Shown here: piece after piece, positions 37,593 through 47,221 of the stretch
How positions within the stretch are numbered: the first letter of the stretch is position 1
Layout: each line of letters starts with the position of its first letter
Source: Xanthomonas dyei
GTDB lineage: Bacteria; Pseudomonadota; Gammaproteobacteria; Xanthomonadales; Xanthomonadaceae
DNA length: 63,446 nt
Assembly: GCF_002939865.1 (NCBI RefSeq)
Contig: NZ_MDEE01000029.1
Span: 1-63,446, forward strand
Direction of reading: 5' to 3'
Notes under the pieces: generated by a model
The model's input: only the letters and a program-made list of their open reading frames with translations
Databases searched by the model: none
Told to the model about the DNA's origin: nothing
Made by a program: the position numbers and the translations under genes

Positions 37593-38435
37593 ATGTTCAG
37601 TTGTTGGAATCGCTGGGGGCGCAGCCTGCGCCTGATCCTGATCCTGCTGGTGATGAGCTGCCCGCTGCTGGCCGCCGCCACACCAGCCGCGTTGCCGTCG
37701 GTGGCCCAGGCCGCCGCGCCCGCTGCCGCACCGGCGGTGCCGCCCGGCTCCAATCAGCTGCCGAACCTGCCGAACGTCAGCGTCGGCCGCATCGGCGACC
37801 AGCCGGTGAGCCTGCCGCTGCAAACCTTGCTGCTGATGACGGCGATCACCCTGCTGCCGTCGATGCTGCTGGTGCTCACTGCCTTTACCCGCATCACCAT
37901 CGTGCTGGGCCTGCTACGACAGGCATTGGGCACCGGACAAACCCCGTCCAATCAGGTGCTGCTGGGCCTGGCGATGTTCCTGACCGCCTTGGTGATGATG
38001 CCGGTGTGGCAAAAGATGTGGGGCGCCGGTCTGCAGCCGTACCTCAACAACCAGATCGATTTTTCCGCCGCCTGGACCCTGACCACCCAGCCGTTGCGCG
38101 CGTTCATGCTGGCGCAGATCCGTGAGACCGATCTGATGACCTTCGCGGGCATGGCCGGCGACGGCAAGTACGCCGGCCCGGACGCGGTGCCGTTCCCGGT
38201 GTTGGTGGCGTCGTTTGTGACCAGCGAGCTGAAGACCGCATTCGAGATCGGTTTTTTAATCTTCATCCCGTTCGTGATCATCGATCTGGTGGTGGCGAGC
38301 GTGTTGATGTCGATGGGCATGATGATGCTGTCGCCGATGTTGATCTCTGCGCCGTTCAAGATTCTGTTGTTCGTGCTGGTGGATGGGTGGGTGTTGGTGG
38401 TGGGGACGCTGGCTGCGAGCTTTAATGCATCGTAG
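37593..38435 (+). CDS. fliP: Flagellar export gate protein FliP
   Basis: FliP is the main pore subunit of the export gate. The 280-aa product has a signal peptide (LRLILILLVMSCPLLAAATP) and four membrane segments with the family signatures LLTAFTRITIVLGLLRQALG-like (from about 90) and FEIGFLIFIPFVIIDLVVAS. A GC hairpin (38439-38447 with 38451-38459) directly follows the stop. fliQ, usually adjacent, lies almost 1 kb further on. Confidence 0.95.
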   Translation: MFSCWNRWGRSLRLILILLVMSCPLLAAATPAALPSVAQAAAPAAAPAVPPGSNQLPNLPNVSVGRIGDQPVSLPLQTLLLMTAITLLPSMLLVLTAFTRITIVLGLLRQALGTGQTPSNQVLLGLAMFLTALVMMPVWQKMWGAGLQPYLNNQIDFSAAWTLTTQPLRAFMLAQIRETDLMTFAGMAGDGKYAGPDAVPFPVLVASFVTSELKTAFEIGFLIFIPFVIIDLVVASVLMSMGMMMLSPMLISAPFKILLFVLVDGWVLVVGTLAASFNAS

Positions 38436-39385
<950 letters not shown>

Positions 39386-39399
39386 GGCACCGCACTTGC
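39386..39399 (+). promoter_or_regulatory. sigma-54 promoter of fliQ
   Basis: TTTGGCACCGCACTTGC has GG at 39386-39387 and GC at 39398-39399, with exact spacing and consensus TTGC. The start codon at 39413 is only 14 nt beyond the -12 element, so the leader would be very short, almost leaderless. Confidence 0.78.
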
Positions 39400-39412
39400 A
39401 TCAGCACTCCCC

Positions 39413-39682
39413 ATGAGCCCTGAAATCGCCCTGACTGAATTACGTGGTGGCCTGGTCACCGTCCTGTGGATTGCCGGACCGATGTTGTTGGCGGTATTGA
39501 TCGTCGGTGTGGTCATTGGCGTGGTGCAGGCCGCCACCCAATTGAATGAGCCCACCATCGGCTTCGTCGCCAAGGCGGTGGCGTTGACCGCGACCCTGTT
39601 TGCCACCGGCAGCATGCTGCTGGGGCATCTGGTGGAGTTCACCATTGCGCTGTTCCAGCGCATTCCGCATTTGATCGGCTAG
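39413..39682 (+). CDS. fliQ: Flagellar export gate protein FliQ
   Basis: FliQ is a small subunit of the export gate. The 89-aa product has two membrane helices (VLWIAGPMLLAVLIVGVVIG and VALTATLFATGSMLLGHLV) with the FliQ signature QAATQLNEPTIGFV between them. fliR begins 13 nt after its stop. Confidence 0.96.
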   Translation: MSPEIALTELRGGLVTVLWIAGPMLLAVLIVGVVIGVVQAATQLNEPTIGFVAKAVALTATLFATGSMLLGHLVEFTIALFQRIPHLIG

Positions 39683-39695
39683 CGGACCAGACCGG

Positions 39696-40487
39696 ATGGA
39701 TTCCGCTACCCAGATGGTGATCGACGGCCAACGCGCGTTTGCGATGGTCGGGGCGATCATGTGGACCATGCTGCGCACAGGAGCCTTGCTCACGGCCATG
39801 CCGTTGATCGGCACGCGTGCGGTGCCCGCGCGGGTGCGGGTGATGCTGGCCGGGACCTTGTCGATGGTGCTGGCGCCGATCCTGCCGCCGGTGCCGGAGT
39901 GGGATGGTTTTACGGCGCAGGCAGTGCTGAGCATTGCGCGTGAGCTGGCCGTGGGCGCCAGCATGGGCTTCATGTTGAAGCTGATCTTCGAGGCCGGTGC
40001 GCTGGCCGGCGAGTTGGTGTCGCAGTCCACCGGCCTGTCGTTTGCGCAGATGTCCGACCCGATGCGCGGGGTGACCTCCGGCGTGATCGCGCAGTGGTTC
40101 TACATCGGTTTCGGCTTGCTGTTCTTTGCGGCCAACGGGCACCTGGCGGTGACTTCGCTGTTGGTGGACAGCTACAAGGCGCTGCCGATCGGCACGGCCA
40201 TTCCCGATGCCCGCGCGTTCGCGGAGGTGGCGCCCACCTTGTTCCTGCAGATCATGCGCGGCGGGCTGACCCTGGCCTTGCCGATGATGGTGGCGATGCT
40301 GGCGGTCAACCTGGCGTTCGGTGCGTTGGCCAAGGCGGCGCCGGCATTGAACCCGATGCAACTTGGCTTGCCGTTGACGGTCTTACTGGGGCTGTTCCTG
40401 CTGTCCAGCTTCGCAAGCGAGTTCGCGCCACCGGTGCAGCGCATGTTCGATACCGCTTTCGATTCCGCCAGAGAACTGACGGGCTAA
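39696..40487 (+). CDS. fliR: Flagellar export gate protein FliR
   Basis: FliR completes the FliPQR gate and contacts FlhB. The 263-aa product is a six-helix-type membrane protein with family motifs such as AGALAGELVSQSTGLSFAQM and LPMMVAMLAVNLAFGALAKA. A 234-nt spacer with a FliA-like promoter separates it from the GGDEF gene. Confidence 0.95.
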   Translation: MDSATQMVIDGQRAFAMVGAIMWTMLRTGALLTAMPLIGTRAVPARVRVMLAGTLSMVLAPILPPVPEWDGFTAQAVLSIARELAVGASMGFMLKLIFEAGALAGELVSQSTGLSFAQMSDPMRGVTSGVIAQWFYIGFGLLFFAANGHLAVTSLLVDSYKALPIGTAIPDARAFAEVAPTLFLQIMRGGLTLALPMMVAMLAVNLAFGALAKAAPALNPMQLGLPLTVLLGLFLLSSFASEFAPPVQRMFDTAFDSARELTG

Positions 40488-40642
40488 GAGCGGCCAACAA
40501 CACATAGCGAGCAGTCGTCAGGTGGGTGTGGACGGCGCGAAGGAACCGGAGTGGACGAACGGTGCATGCCGCACAGGGCACCGGCCGCGCCCGCCTGGTG
40601 GCTGCACAGTCATGTTGTGAGCTGTTCTAACCGTACGGCCGC

Positions 40643-40669
40643 TCAAGTTTTGCACCCGGGCGCCGTCAA
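40643..40669 (+). promoter_or_regulatory. sigma-28-like promoter of the first GGDEF sensor
   Basis: TCAAGTTT (40643-40650), an 11-nt spacer, and GCCGTCAA (40662-40669) match FliA at 13 of 16 positions. It lies 52 nt before the GGDEF gene. Confidence 0.65.
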
Positions 40670-40721
40670 CGCTAAGGACGATTAGCCCGTTCAATCGCAC
40701 GACCTCTTTCCACGGAAGCCG

Positions 40722-43688
40722 ATGTCCAACGTGTCTGCGCTGTTCGTTCCACCTGGTTCGCACGGCAAGGCGTTGCGTCGTCTGGCAGCGCTGTGCCTGC
40801 TCGGGTGGCTGATCACCGGCAGCGCATGGGCGCAAACCTATAGCTTTCGCGATTACGCCCAGGCCGATGGCCTGCAGGGCATGACCGTCAACAGCTTGCT
40901 CGAGGACCGACAAGGGGTGGTCTGGGTCGGCACCGAACTGGCATTGCACCGCTTCGAGCGCCAACAATTCATCCCCGTCGGCCAGGAAAGCGGCCTGGAC
41001 GCGCGCTATATCCGCGCATTGACGCTAGATGCGCGCGGGCGCCTGTGGGTAGCCAGCGCCAACGGCGTGTTCGTGCGCAACGGCACCACCTTCAGCCCGG
41101 TGTTGCAGAACGGCAACCCCATCCGCGCCGACAGCGGCAATGTGATCGCCCCCTACGCAGGTGGCGTGGTGGTGGTCAGCGAAAATCAGCTGTTGCACCT
41201 GACGCCGGTCCAACAAGGCGGCTGGAGCGTCCGTGCGCTGCCGTTGCGTCTGGACGACGGCACCACCCTGCCCGCCGGTAAAGCCTTGCTGGCCGATGGC
41301 ACTGCGCTGTGGGCCAGTTGCGGACAACGGGTCTGCCGCATCGATGCCAACGGGCGCATCGCCCAGCTAGGCGATGCCGACGGTGTGCCGGAGCGGCAAT
41401 GGCGCGCGGTGTTTCGCGACCATCGCGGCGAGCTGTGGCTGCGTGGCGGCGGCATGGTGATGTCGCGCGCGGCAGGCGAGCGGGCATTTCGCAACCATGC
41501 ACCTCCAGCCGGCACCAGGTTCGACACCTTGTCTGGCGCAACCACCTTGTCGGAGGATGCGCAGGGCCGCCTGATTACCCGCTCCGACCGCGGCATGGTG
41601 CGCTGGGAAGGCGATCACTGGCGCTATTTCGGGCACGACCAGGGGCTGTCGATCAGCCCGATGGTGGGCCCGTTGATGATGCAAAGCACCGGGCAGCTAT
41701 GGATCGGCACGCGCGGGCTGGGGGTGCAGCGCTGGCTGGGCTACGGCAACATCGAACATTGGGACGAAAGCCAGGGCCTGGCCGAATCGCCGACCTGGGC
41801 CATCCAGCGGCTGCCAAGTGGTGAGCTGCTGGTGGGCGGCGATGCCGGCTCCAATGTGCTGGATCCGCACACCGGGCGCATGCAGCCGTGGACACTCGCC
41901 AACGGCGAGCCCTTGCTGCAATCGATCTCCATCGCGCTGTCGCCGAAGGATGGCGCGGCCTGGGTGGCGCGCTCGTCAGGCGCTCTCGCCCGTCGCGACC
42001 CGCAGACGGGCAAGACCTTCGACATGCTGGAGCTTGGCCTGCCCACCAACAAGCTGTTGTTCGACGCGGGCGGTGTGCTGTGGGTCACCACGCCGCGCGG
42101 CCTGTACTCCATCCCGCCCGAGCTGCCGCTGCAGGCCAGACGCGAGGAAGCCGTGCCGGCAGCGTTCGTGGGCGATATCGAACTGGATGGTCGGGGCCGC
42201 CTCTGGGCCAGTACGCGCGAAGGGCTGTATCGCCAGGAAAAAAATGGCCGTTGGTTGCCGGTGGAGGTGCACGGCAACCTGCCCAGCCACGATTACTTCC
42301 TGCTGGATTTTTCCGCCGACGGCCAGCTCTGGCTGTCCTTGCGCGATACCGGGCTGTGGCACGGCGCGGTGCAGGACGATGCGGTGGTCACGCTGACCGC
42401 AGTGAGCGACACGCTGGTGTCGCGCGTGATGCCTTTCATCCTGCGTCACGACAGCAAGGGACGTTTATGGCTGGGCAGCAGCCAGGGCCTGGATCTGCTG
42501 GACCACGGACACTGGTCGCGCGCCACGCGCAGCGAGGGCCTGCTGTGGGACGACGTGTCTGCCAATGCGCTGTTCGAGGACGACGATGGCAGCGTCTGGC
42601 TCGGCAGCAGCCGCGGGCTGACCCATCTGATCGATCCGTTGCGCGTGTTCGCTTCGCCGCCGCTACGGGTGGAAGTGCTGCGCGCGCAGCGTGGCGGGCA
42701 GACCCTTGCGGCCGGTGCGCAGGTGCCCTGGTCGCAGGTTCCGCTGGACGTGGATCTGAGCACGCCCGGTGCCGAAGGCGGCCCGGACCGCATCAGCTTC
42801 CGCTACCGCGTGGAAGGCCATCAGGCCAGCTGGACCAGCACCTCGCTCAGCCACATCACCTATCCGCTGCTGCCGCCTGGCCGCTACGCACTGGAAGTGC
42901 AGGCCGTAGACGCGGGCCAGCGCAGTGCTAGCCCGATCACGCGGTTCGCCTTTGCGCTCAGTCCGCCCTGGTGGCGCGGTATTCCCGCCTTCATTGCGTA
43001 TGTGCTGCTGGCGATCGCCGCGGTGATCGTGCTGTTGCGCTGGCGCACGGCCAAACTGCTGCGACGCAAGCGCGAGCTGGAGCAGTTGGTTGCCGAGCGC
43101 ACTGCCGAGCTGGAACAGGACAAGCGCGACCTGGAATCGGCACGTGCCGAACTGGCCCTCAAGGCCACCCACGACGAACTCACCGGCCTGCTCAACCGCT
43201 CCGGCATCCTCGCCGCGTTGCGCGACATGCTGTTGCGGGCCGATGCGACGGCACGGCCGCTGGCGGTGGTGTTGATCGATCTGGATCACTTCAAACTGGT
43301 CAACGATCAGCACGGGCATCTTGCCGGCGATGCGGTGTTGGCCGGGGTCGGTCGTCGGATGGATGCGCTGGTACGCGGCGACGACCGTATCGGCCGCTAC
43401 GGCGGCGAAGAATTGCTGGCGCTGCTACCGGGGCTGACGCACGAAGCCACGCATCGTCTGGACGCACTGCATCGCGGGCTCTGCGGCGATTACCCCATCG
43501 ATGGCGGTTGGCTGCACGTCACCTGCTCGATCGGTGTGGCCTGGTTTATTCCCGGCGAAACCCTCGAGCAATTGCTGGCGCGCGCCGATGCCGCGCTGTA
43601 CAGCGCCAAAGGCAGCGGCCGCAATCGCATCTATTACGATGCCGGCCACCTCGCTAGGCCTGCGGCAGCCGGCAGTATGGGCAATTGA
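40722..43688 (+). CDS. Beta-propeller sensor diguanylate cyclase (first copy)
   Basis: The 988-aa product has a signal peptide (cleavage after AWA, about residue 37). A large periplasmic domain of repeated two-component-type propeller blades follows (for example GVVWVGTELALHRF, GRLWVASANGVFV, GSVWLGSSRGLTHL). A Y_Y_Y-type domain (about 640-745), one membrane segment (about 757-772), a coiled coil and a GGDEF domain complete it. The active site reads GGEEL, and an RxxD inhibitory site (RGDD) lies five residues before it, so c-di-GMP synthesis with feedback control is likely. The signal sensed is unknown. Confidence 0.93.
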   Translation: MSNVSALFVPPGSHGKALRRLAALCLLGWLITGSAWAQTYSFRDYAQADGLQGMTVNSLLEDRQGVVWVGTELALHRFERQQFIPVGQESGLDARYIRALTLDARGRLWVASANGVFVRNGTTFSPVLQNGNPIRADSGNVIAPYAGGVVVVSENQLLHLTPVQQGGWSVRALPLRLDDGTTLPAGKALLADGTALWASCGQRVCRIDANGRIAQLGDADGVPERQWRAVFRDHRGELWLRGGGMVMSRAAGERAFRNHAPPAGTRFDTLSGATTLSEDAQGRLITRSDRGMVRWEGDHWRYFGHDQGLSISPMVGPLMMQSTGQLWIGTRGLGVQRWLGYGNIEHWDESQGLAESPTWAIQRLPSGELLVGGDAGSNVLDPHTGRMQPWTLANGEPLLQSISIALSPKDGAAWVARSSGALARRDPQTGKTFDMLELGLPTNKLLFDAGGVLWVTTPRGLYSIPPELPLQARREEAVPAAFVGDIELDGRGRLWASTREGLYRQEKNGRWLPVEVHGNLPSHDYFLLDFSADGQLWLSLRDTGLWHGAVQDDAVVTLTAVSDTLVSRVMPFILRHDSKGRLWLGSSQGLDLLDHGHWSRATRSEGLLWDDVSANALFEDDDGSVWLGSSRGLTHLIDPLRVFASPPLRVEVLRAQRGGQTLAAGAQVPWSQVPLDVDLSTPGAEGGPDRISFRYRVEGHQASWTSTSLSHITYPLLPPGRYALEVQAVDAGQRSASPITRFAFALSPPWWRGIPAFIAYVLLAIAAVIVLLRWRTAKLLRRKRELEQLVAERTAELEQDKRDLESARAELALKATHDELTGLLNRSGILAALRDMLLRADATARPLAVVLIDLDHFKLVNDQHGHLAGDAVLAGVGRRMDALVRGDDRIGRYGGEELLALLPGLTHEATHRLDALHRGLCGDYPIDGGWLHVTCSIGVAWFIPGETLEQLLARADAALYSAKGSGRNRIYYDAGHLARPAAAGSMGN

Positions 43689-44074
43689 TTGCTGCGATCG
43701 GGCCCCCCTGATCGCGCGTCATCGCAGCTAGGTGCAGCGAGGTCGGATGCGGCAAAGCGCCCGCATCAATCGCATGCGCACCGCTGCGACGACATGCAAC
43801 GGCCGCGGGTAATGGAGATATTGGTCGACGGACTGATTGGATCGAACATGCAGGTTGACCGTGATCTCGGCCGATCTACCGCATGCATGCGCATCGGTCG
43901 TGTTCGCTCGATGACGCCAAACATCGACGGCCGCGTCCTGCACAGTGGCAAGCATGCGTCATGCCATCATCAAACACATTGATAGCGCGCAAGCGCGGTG
44001 ATTAGATGCACACATCCGTTCAGCGCAGCAGTCGCGCCTGCCTGGCAGCTGCGCAACGACACTGGCGTTGGTCC
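43689..44074. other. Spacer between the two GGDEF genes
   Basis: About 390 nt carry no gene I can support. A 97-residue open frame on the plus strand (43689-43982) lacks a plausible ribosome-binding site, has no recognisable motif and is rich in Arg/His/Ser as expected for a chance frame. The downstream part leads to the candidate promoter at 44075. Confidence 0.55.
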
Positions 44075-44102
44075 TAAAGTAAAGCGCGTGAACAGCCGTT
44101 AG
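44075..44102 (+). promoter_or_regulatory. Candidate sigma-28 promoter of the second GGDEF sensor
   Basis: TAAAGTAA (44075-44082) and GCCGTTAG (44095-44102) resemble FliA elements with a 12-nt spacer. It lies 105 nt before the gene. Confidence 0.45.
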
Positions 44103-44206
44103 TCGTTATATCGCGGCCTGCTATGGGGGGCTGCCAATGGCAAGCGTGAGACACCGCGCGAAGGGCGCGGACCGCACGCACCGATGCGTGGGAGATTGCA
44201 ACGCTC

Positions 44207-47128
44207 GTGGGGTTCTTGCACCGCCAAGGGAGGTCGTCGGGCCGAGGCGCATCGTTTGCTGCGATGCTGCTGCTGGCGTTGCTGTCGTTTGCCGATCTGG
44301 CCGGCGCACAGAGCGCCAGCATCCGCCGCTATGCCCACGACCAGGGCCTGCTCGGTCTTGCCGGCACCTGCCTGTTGCAGACCCGCAGCACCTTGATGTG
44401 GGTGTGCACCGAGAGCGGCCTGTATCGCTACAACGGCCGCATCTTTCAGCAGGTGATGCTGGACGGCCTGCGCAACGAACCGATTACATCGATCAGCGAA
44501 GCGCCCGATGGGCGTCTGTGGGTTGCCGGCTTCCAGGCGTTGTTCGTCGGCGACGAGCACGGCTTTCGCAAACTCGCGCGCGACGAAGCCGAGCACCTGC
44601 AGGAAGGCCTGCTGCTTGCCAGTCCTGCATGGGGCACGGTGATCGCCAATGGCGGCGAACTGGAAGTGCTGCGCGCGCGCAGAAATGGCCGTTGGCATAG
44701 CGAATATCTGATGGATACCGCAACGCGCGTGCGGGTGCCCGAGCTGTCCAAGGTGCTGAGCCTGTCGGTGGAAGGCGACACGCTGTGGGTCGGCTGCGGA
44801 CGCAAGCTGTGCGCCATCGATGCGCAGCGCAAGGTGCAGGTCTACGGGCCCGATGAGGGCGTGCCGGACGATCGCTGGTACAGCGTGTTGCGCGACCACG
44901 ACGGTGGGTTGTGGGCGCGTGGCGCCGGCACCCTGCTCTACCGCGCGCCAGGTGCGAGCCGATTCGGTGTGCGGCCGTTGCCGTTGCTCGACGGCACCAC
45001 GGTCGGGCAACAGGCGCCGTTGGTGATGGACCGCGAAGGGCGTGTACTGGTGCGCCGCAACGACGGTCTGGCGCGCTGGGAAAATGGCGCATGGCGCAGC
45101 TTCGGCACCGAGAACGGGCTGCCGCCCGGCAGCAGCGACGCGATCGTGGTGGACCGCGATGGCGACGTCTGGATGACCGTCGACGGCGAAGGCCTGGTGC
45201 GCTGGGCAGGCTACGAATGGATCGAAAACTGGGACGCGTCGCAAGGCATGCCGGCCGCACCTACCTGGTCCATCGCACGCGATGCGCAGAACGCGCTGCT
45301 GGTGGGTAACGAGCACGGCGTTGGGCGTCAGGCCCGACCCGGCGAGCGGTTTGTGCCGGCGCTGCCGCAGGCGGGCATCCAGATCGTCGGCATGGCGCGC
45401 AGCGCGGACGGCAGCCTGTGGACGCTCAATTCTGCAGGGTTCGTGCGCCGCAACTGGCCCGATGGCCGCAGCGATCAGATCGCCAAGCTTCCGCGTACCG
45501 GGCGACGCCTGCTGATCGATCGCCAGGGCCGAGTGTGGATTCTCACCCTCGGCGGCATGTTCGTGATCGAGCGCCCGCTGGACGGCGGCACCTTGCAGCC
45601 TGTCGCCGACATGCCGGCAATCGCCTACACCGATATCCAGCAGACCGCCGACGGCACCCTGTGGGTATCCAGTGCCAACGGGCTGTTCCGGCTGCAGGAC
45701 GAGCGCTGGTCCAAGGTGCAGGTGAAGGTCAACGGCGGCGACTCCGATCCGTGGATCAGCAAGTTCCACATCAGCGACAGCGGCGAAGTGTGGCTGGCGT
45801 TTTATCGCCCCGGTCTCTGGCACGGCATGTTGCTTGCCGCTGGTCTGGACCTGCAGGCGATCAACGACGAAGCGCTGCGCGATGCGGGCGTCTACCTGAT
45901 GCGCAGCGACAGCCTGGGCCGGGTGTGGGTGGGCCATGCACGCGGCGTGGAGGTCTATAACGGCGAGCGCTGGGCGCATCTGTCGCAGTCGCAGGGCCTG
46001 ATCTGGGACGACGTGTCCGAAGCCGCATTCTTTGAAGACCCCGACGGCTCGGTATGGATCGGCACCGCGCGCGGCGTCAGCCACCTGGCGGATCCGGCGC
46101 GCCTGTTCGACGAGCGCCAGCCCAGCGTGCGCATCGACAGCGTCAGCCGCGGCGGTGTGCCGATACACGCCGGGCAACTGCTGGGCTGGAGCGACACGCC
46201 GCTGCACATCGAGCTGTCGACGATGGAGGTCTACGACGACCCCAGCCGGCTGACCGTGCGGTATCGCGTGCTCGGCCTGCACAACGAATGGATCGAGAGC
46301 GACGATCTGTCGATCGACCAACCACCGCTGCCGTCGGGGCATTTCCGCCTGCAGGTGCAGCTGCTGGATCGCTATCGGCGCACCACATCGCCGGTGGTGG
46401 ATCTGGCATTTGCAGTCGCGCCGTTGTGGTGGCGCAGCCCGCCGGCGATTGCGCTGTACGTGCTGATCGGCGGCGGCTTGCTGATCGGCTTGTGGAGCTG
46501 GCGGCACCGCCATCTGGTCGCGCGCGAGCGCATGCTGGCCGAGCTGGTGGCCGAACGCACCTATCAGCTGGAACACGAAAAACGCGATCTGGAAAGCGCT
46601 CGCGCAGCGCTGGCATTGAAGGCCAGCCACGATGCGCTTACCGGTTTGCTCAACCGCTCCGGCATTCTCGATGCGATGACCGAAGAGCTGCAGGCCTGCG
46701 CGCATGCCGAGCACCCGTTGGCGGTGGTGCTGATTGACCTGGATCACTTCAAGCAGGTCAACGACGAGCACGGCCATCTGGCCGGCGACGCGGTGCTGGC
46801 CAAGGTGGGCGCACGTCTCACCGCCTGCCTGCGCGATTCGGACAAGGTGGGGCGCTACGGTGGCGAAGAACTGCTGTTGCTGCTGCCCGGCATGACCCGT
46901 CAGAGCCAGCACCGGCTGCGCGCCATCCACGAAGCGATCAGCCTGCCGCTGTACGACGTCGGTGCCGCGCGGCCACTGCAGGTGACCTGCTCGATCGGCG
47001 TGGCGTGGTTCCGCATCGGCGACACCGCCGCCACGCTGCTGGCGCGCGCGGACGAGGCCTTGTATCGGGCCAAGGGCCACGGCCGCAATCGCATCGAACC
47101 GGAAGAACCTGAAAGTTCGGTGGCCTGA
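44207..47128 (+). CDS. Beta-propeller sensor diguanylate cyclase (second copy)
   Basis: The 973-aa product has the same layout as the preceding gene: signal peptide (ending near DLAGAQ), propeller blades (for example LWVSSANGLFRLQ), a Y_Y_Y-like domain, a membrane segment (about 744-764), a coiled coil and GGDEF. GGEEL and an RxxD site (RDSD) are intact. The shared coiled coil and GGDEF (KRDLESARA, LNRSGIL, LAVVLIDLDHFK) show a tandem duplication, while the sensing blades have diverged. The GTG at 44207 is the first usable start, with GGGAGA upstream. Confidence 0.91.
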   Translation: MGFLHRQGRSSGRGASFAAMLLLALLSFADLAGAQSASIRRYAHDQGLLGLAGTCLLQTRSTLMWVCTESGLYRYNGRIFQQVMLDGLRNEPITSISEAPDGRLWVAGFQALFVGDEHGFRKLARDEAEHLQEGLLLASPAWGTVIANGGELEVLRARRNGRWHSEYLMDTATRVRVPELSKVLSLSVEGDTLWVGCGRKLCAIDAQRKVQVYGPDEGVPDDRWYSVLRDHDGGLWARGAGTLLYRAPGASRFGVRPLPLLDGTTVGQQAPLVMDREGRVLVRRNDGLARWENGAWRSFGTENGLPPGSSDAIVVDRDGDVWMTVDGEGLVRWAGYEWIENWDASQGMPAAPTWSIARDAQNALLVGNEHGVGRQARPGERFVPALPQAGIQIVGMARSADGSLWTLNSAGFVRRNWPDGRSDQIAKLPRTGRRLLIDRQGRVWILTLGGMFVIERPLDGGTLQPVADMPAIAYTDIQQTADGTLWVSSANGLFRLQDERWSKVQVKVNGGDSDPWISKFHISDSGEVWLAFYRPGLWHGMLLAAGLDLQAINDEALRDAGVYLMRSDSLGRVWVGHARGVEVYNGERWAHLSQSQGLIWDDVSEAAFFEDPDGSVWIGTARGVSHLADPARLFDERQPSVRIDSVSRGGVPIHAGQLLGWSDTPLHIELSTMEVYDDPSRLTVRYRVLGLHNEWIESDDLSIDQPPLPSGHFRLQVQLLDRYRRTTSPVVDLAFAVAPLWWRSPPAIALYVLIGGGLLIGLWSWRHRHLVARERMLAELVAERTYQLEHEKRDLESARAALALKASHDALTGLLNRSGILDAMTEELQACAHAEHPLAVVLIDLDHFKQVNDEHGHLAGDAVLAKVGARLTACLRDSDKVGRYGGEELLLLLPGMTRQSQHRLRAIHEAISLPLYDVGAARPLQVTCSIGVAWFRIGDTAATLLARADEALYRAKGHGRNRIEPEEPESSVA

Positions 47129-47221
47129 TCCACCGCGTTGCGGGCTTGCAGGCTCAAGAACACGCGCACCGGGTCGCTAGCTCCTTGAGCAAGCGCGTCT
47201 TTCGACGTCGGAACTGGATGG

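Noticed and set aside
43689..43982. 97-residue frame between the GGDEF genes
   Set aside because: It starts within a few bases of the preceding stop but lacks a ribosome-binding site, motifs and typical coding composition.
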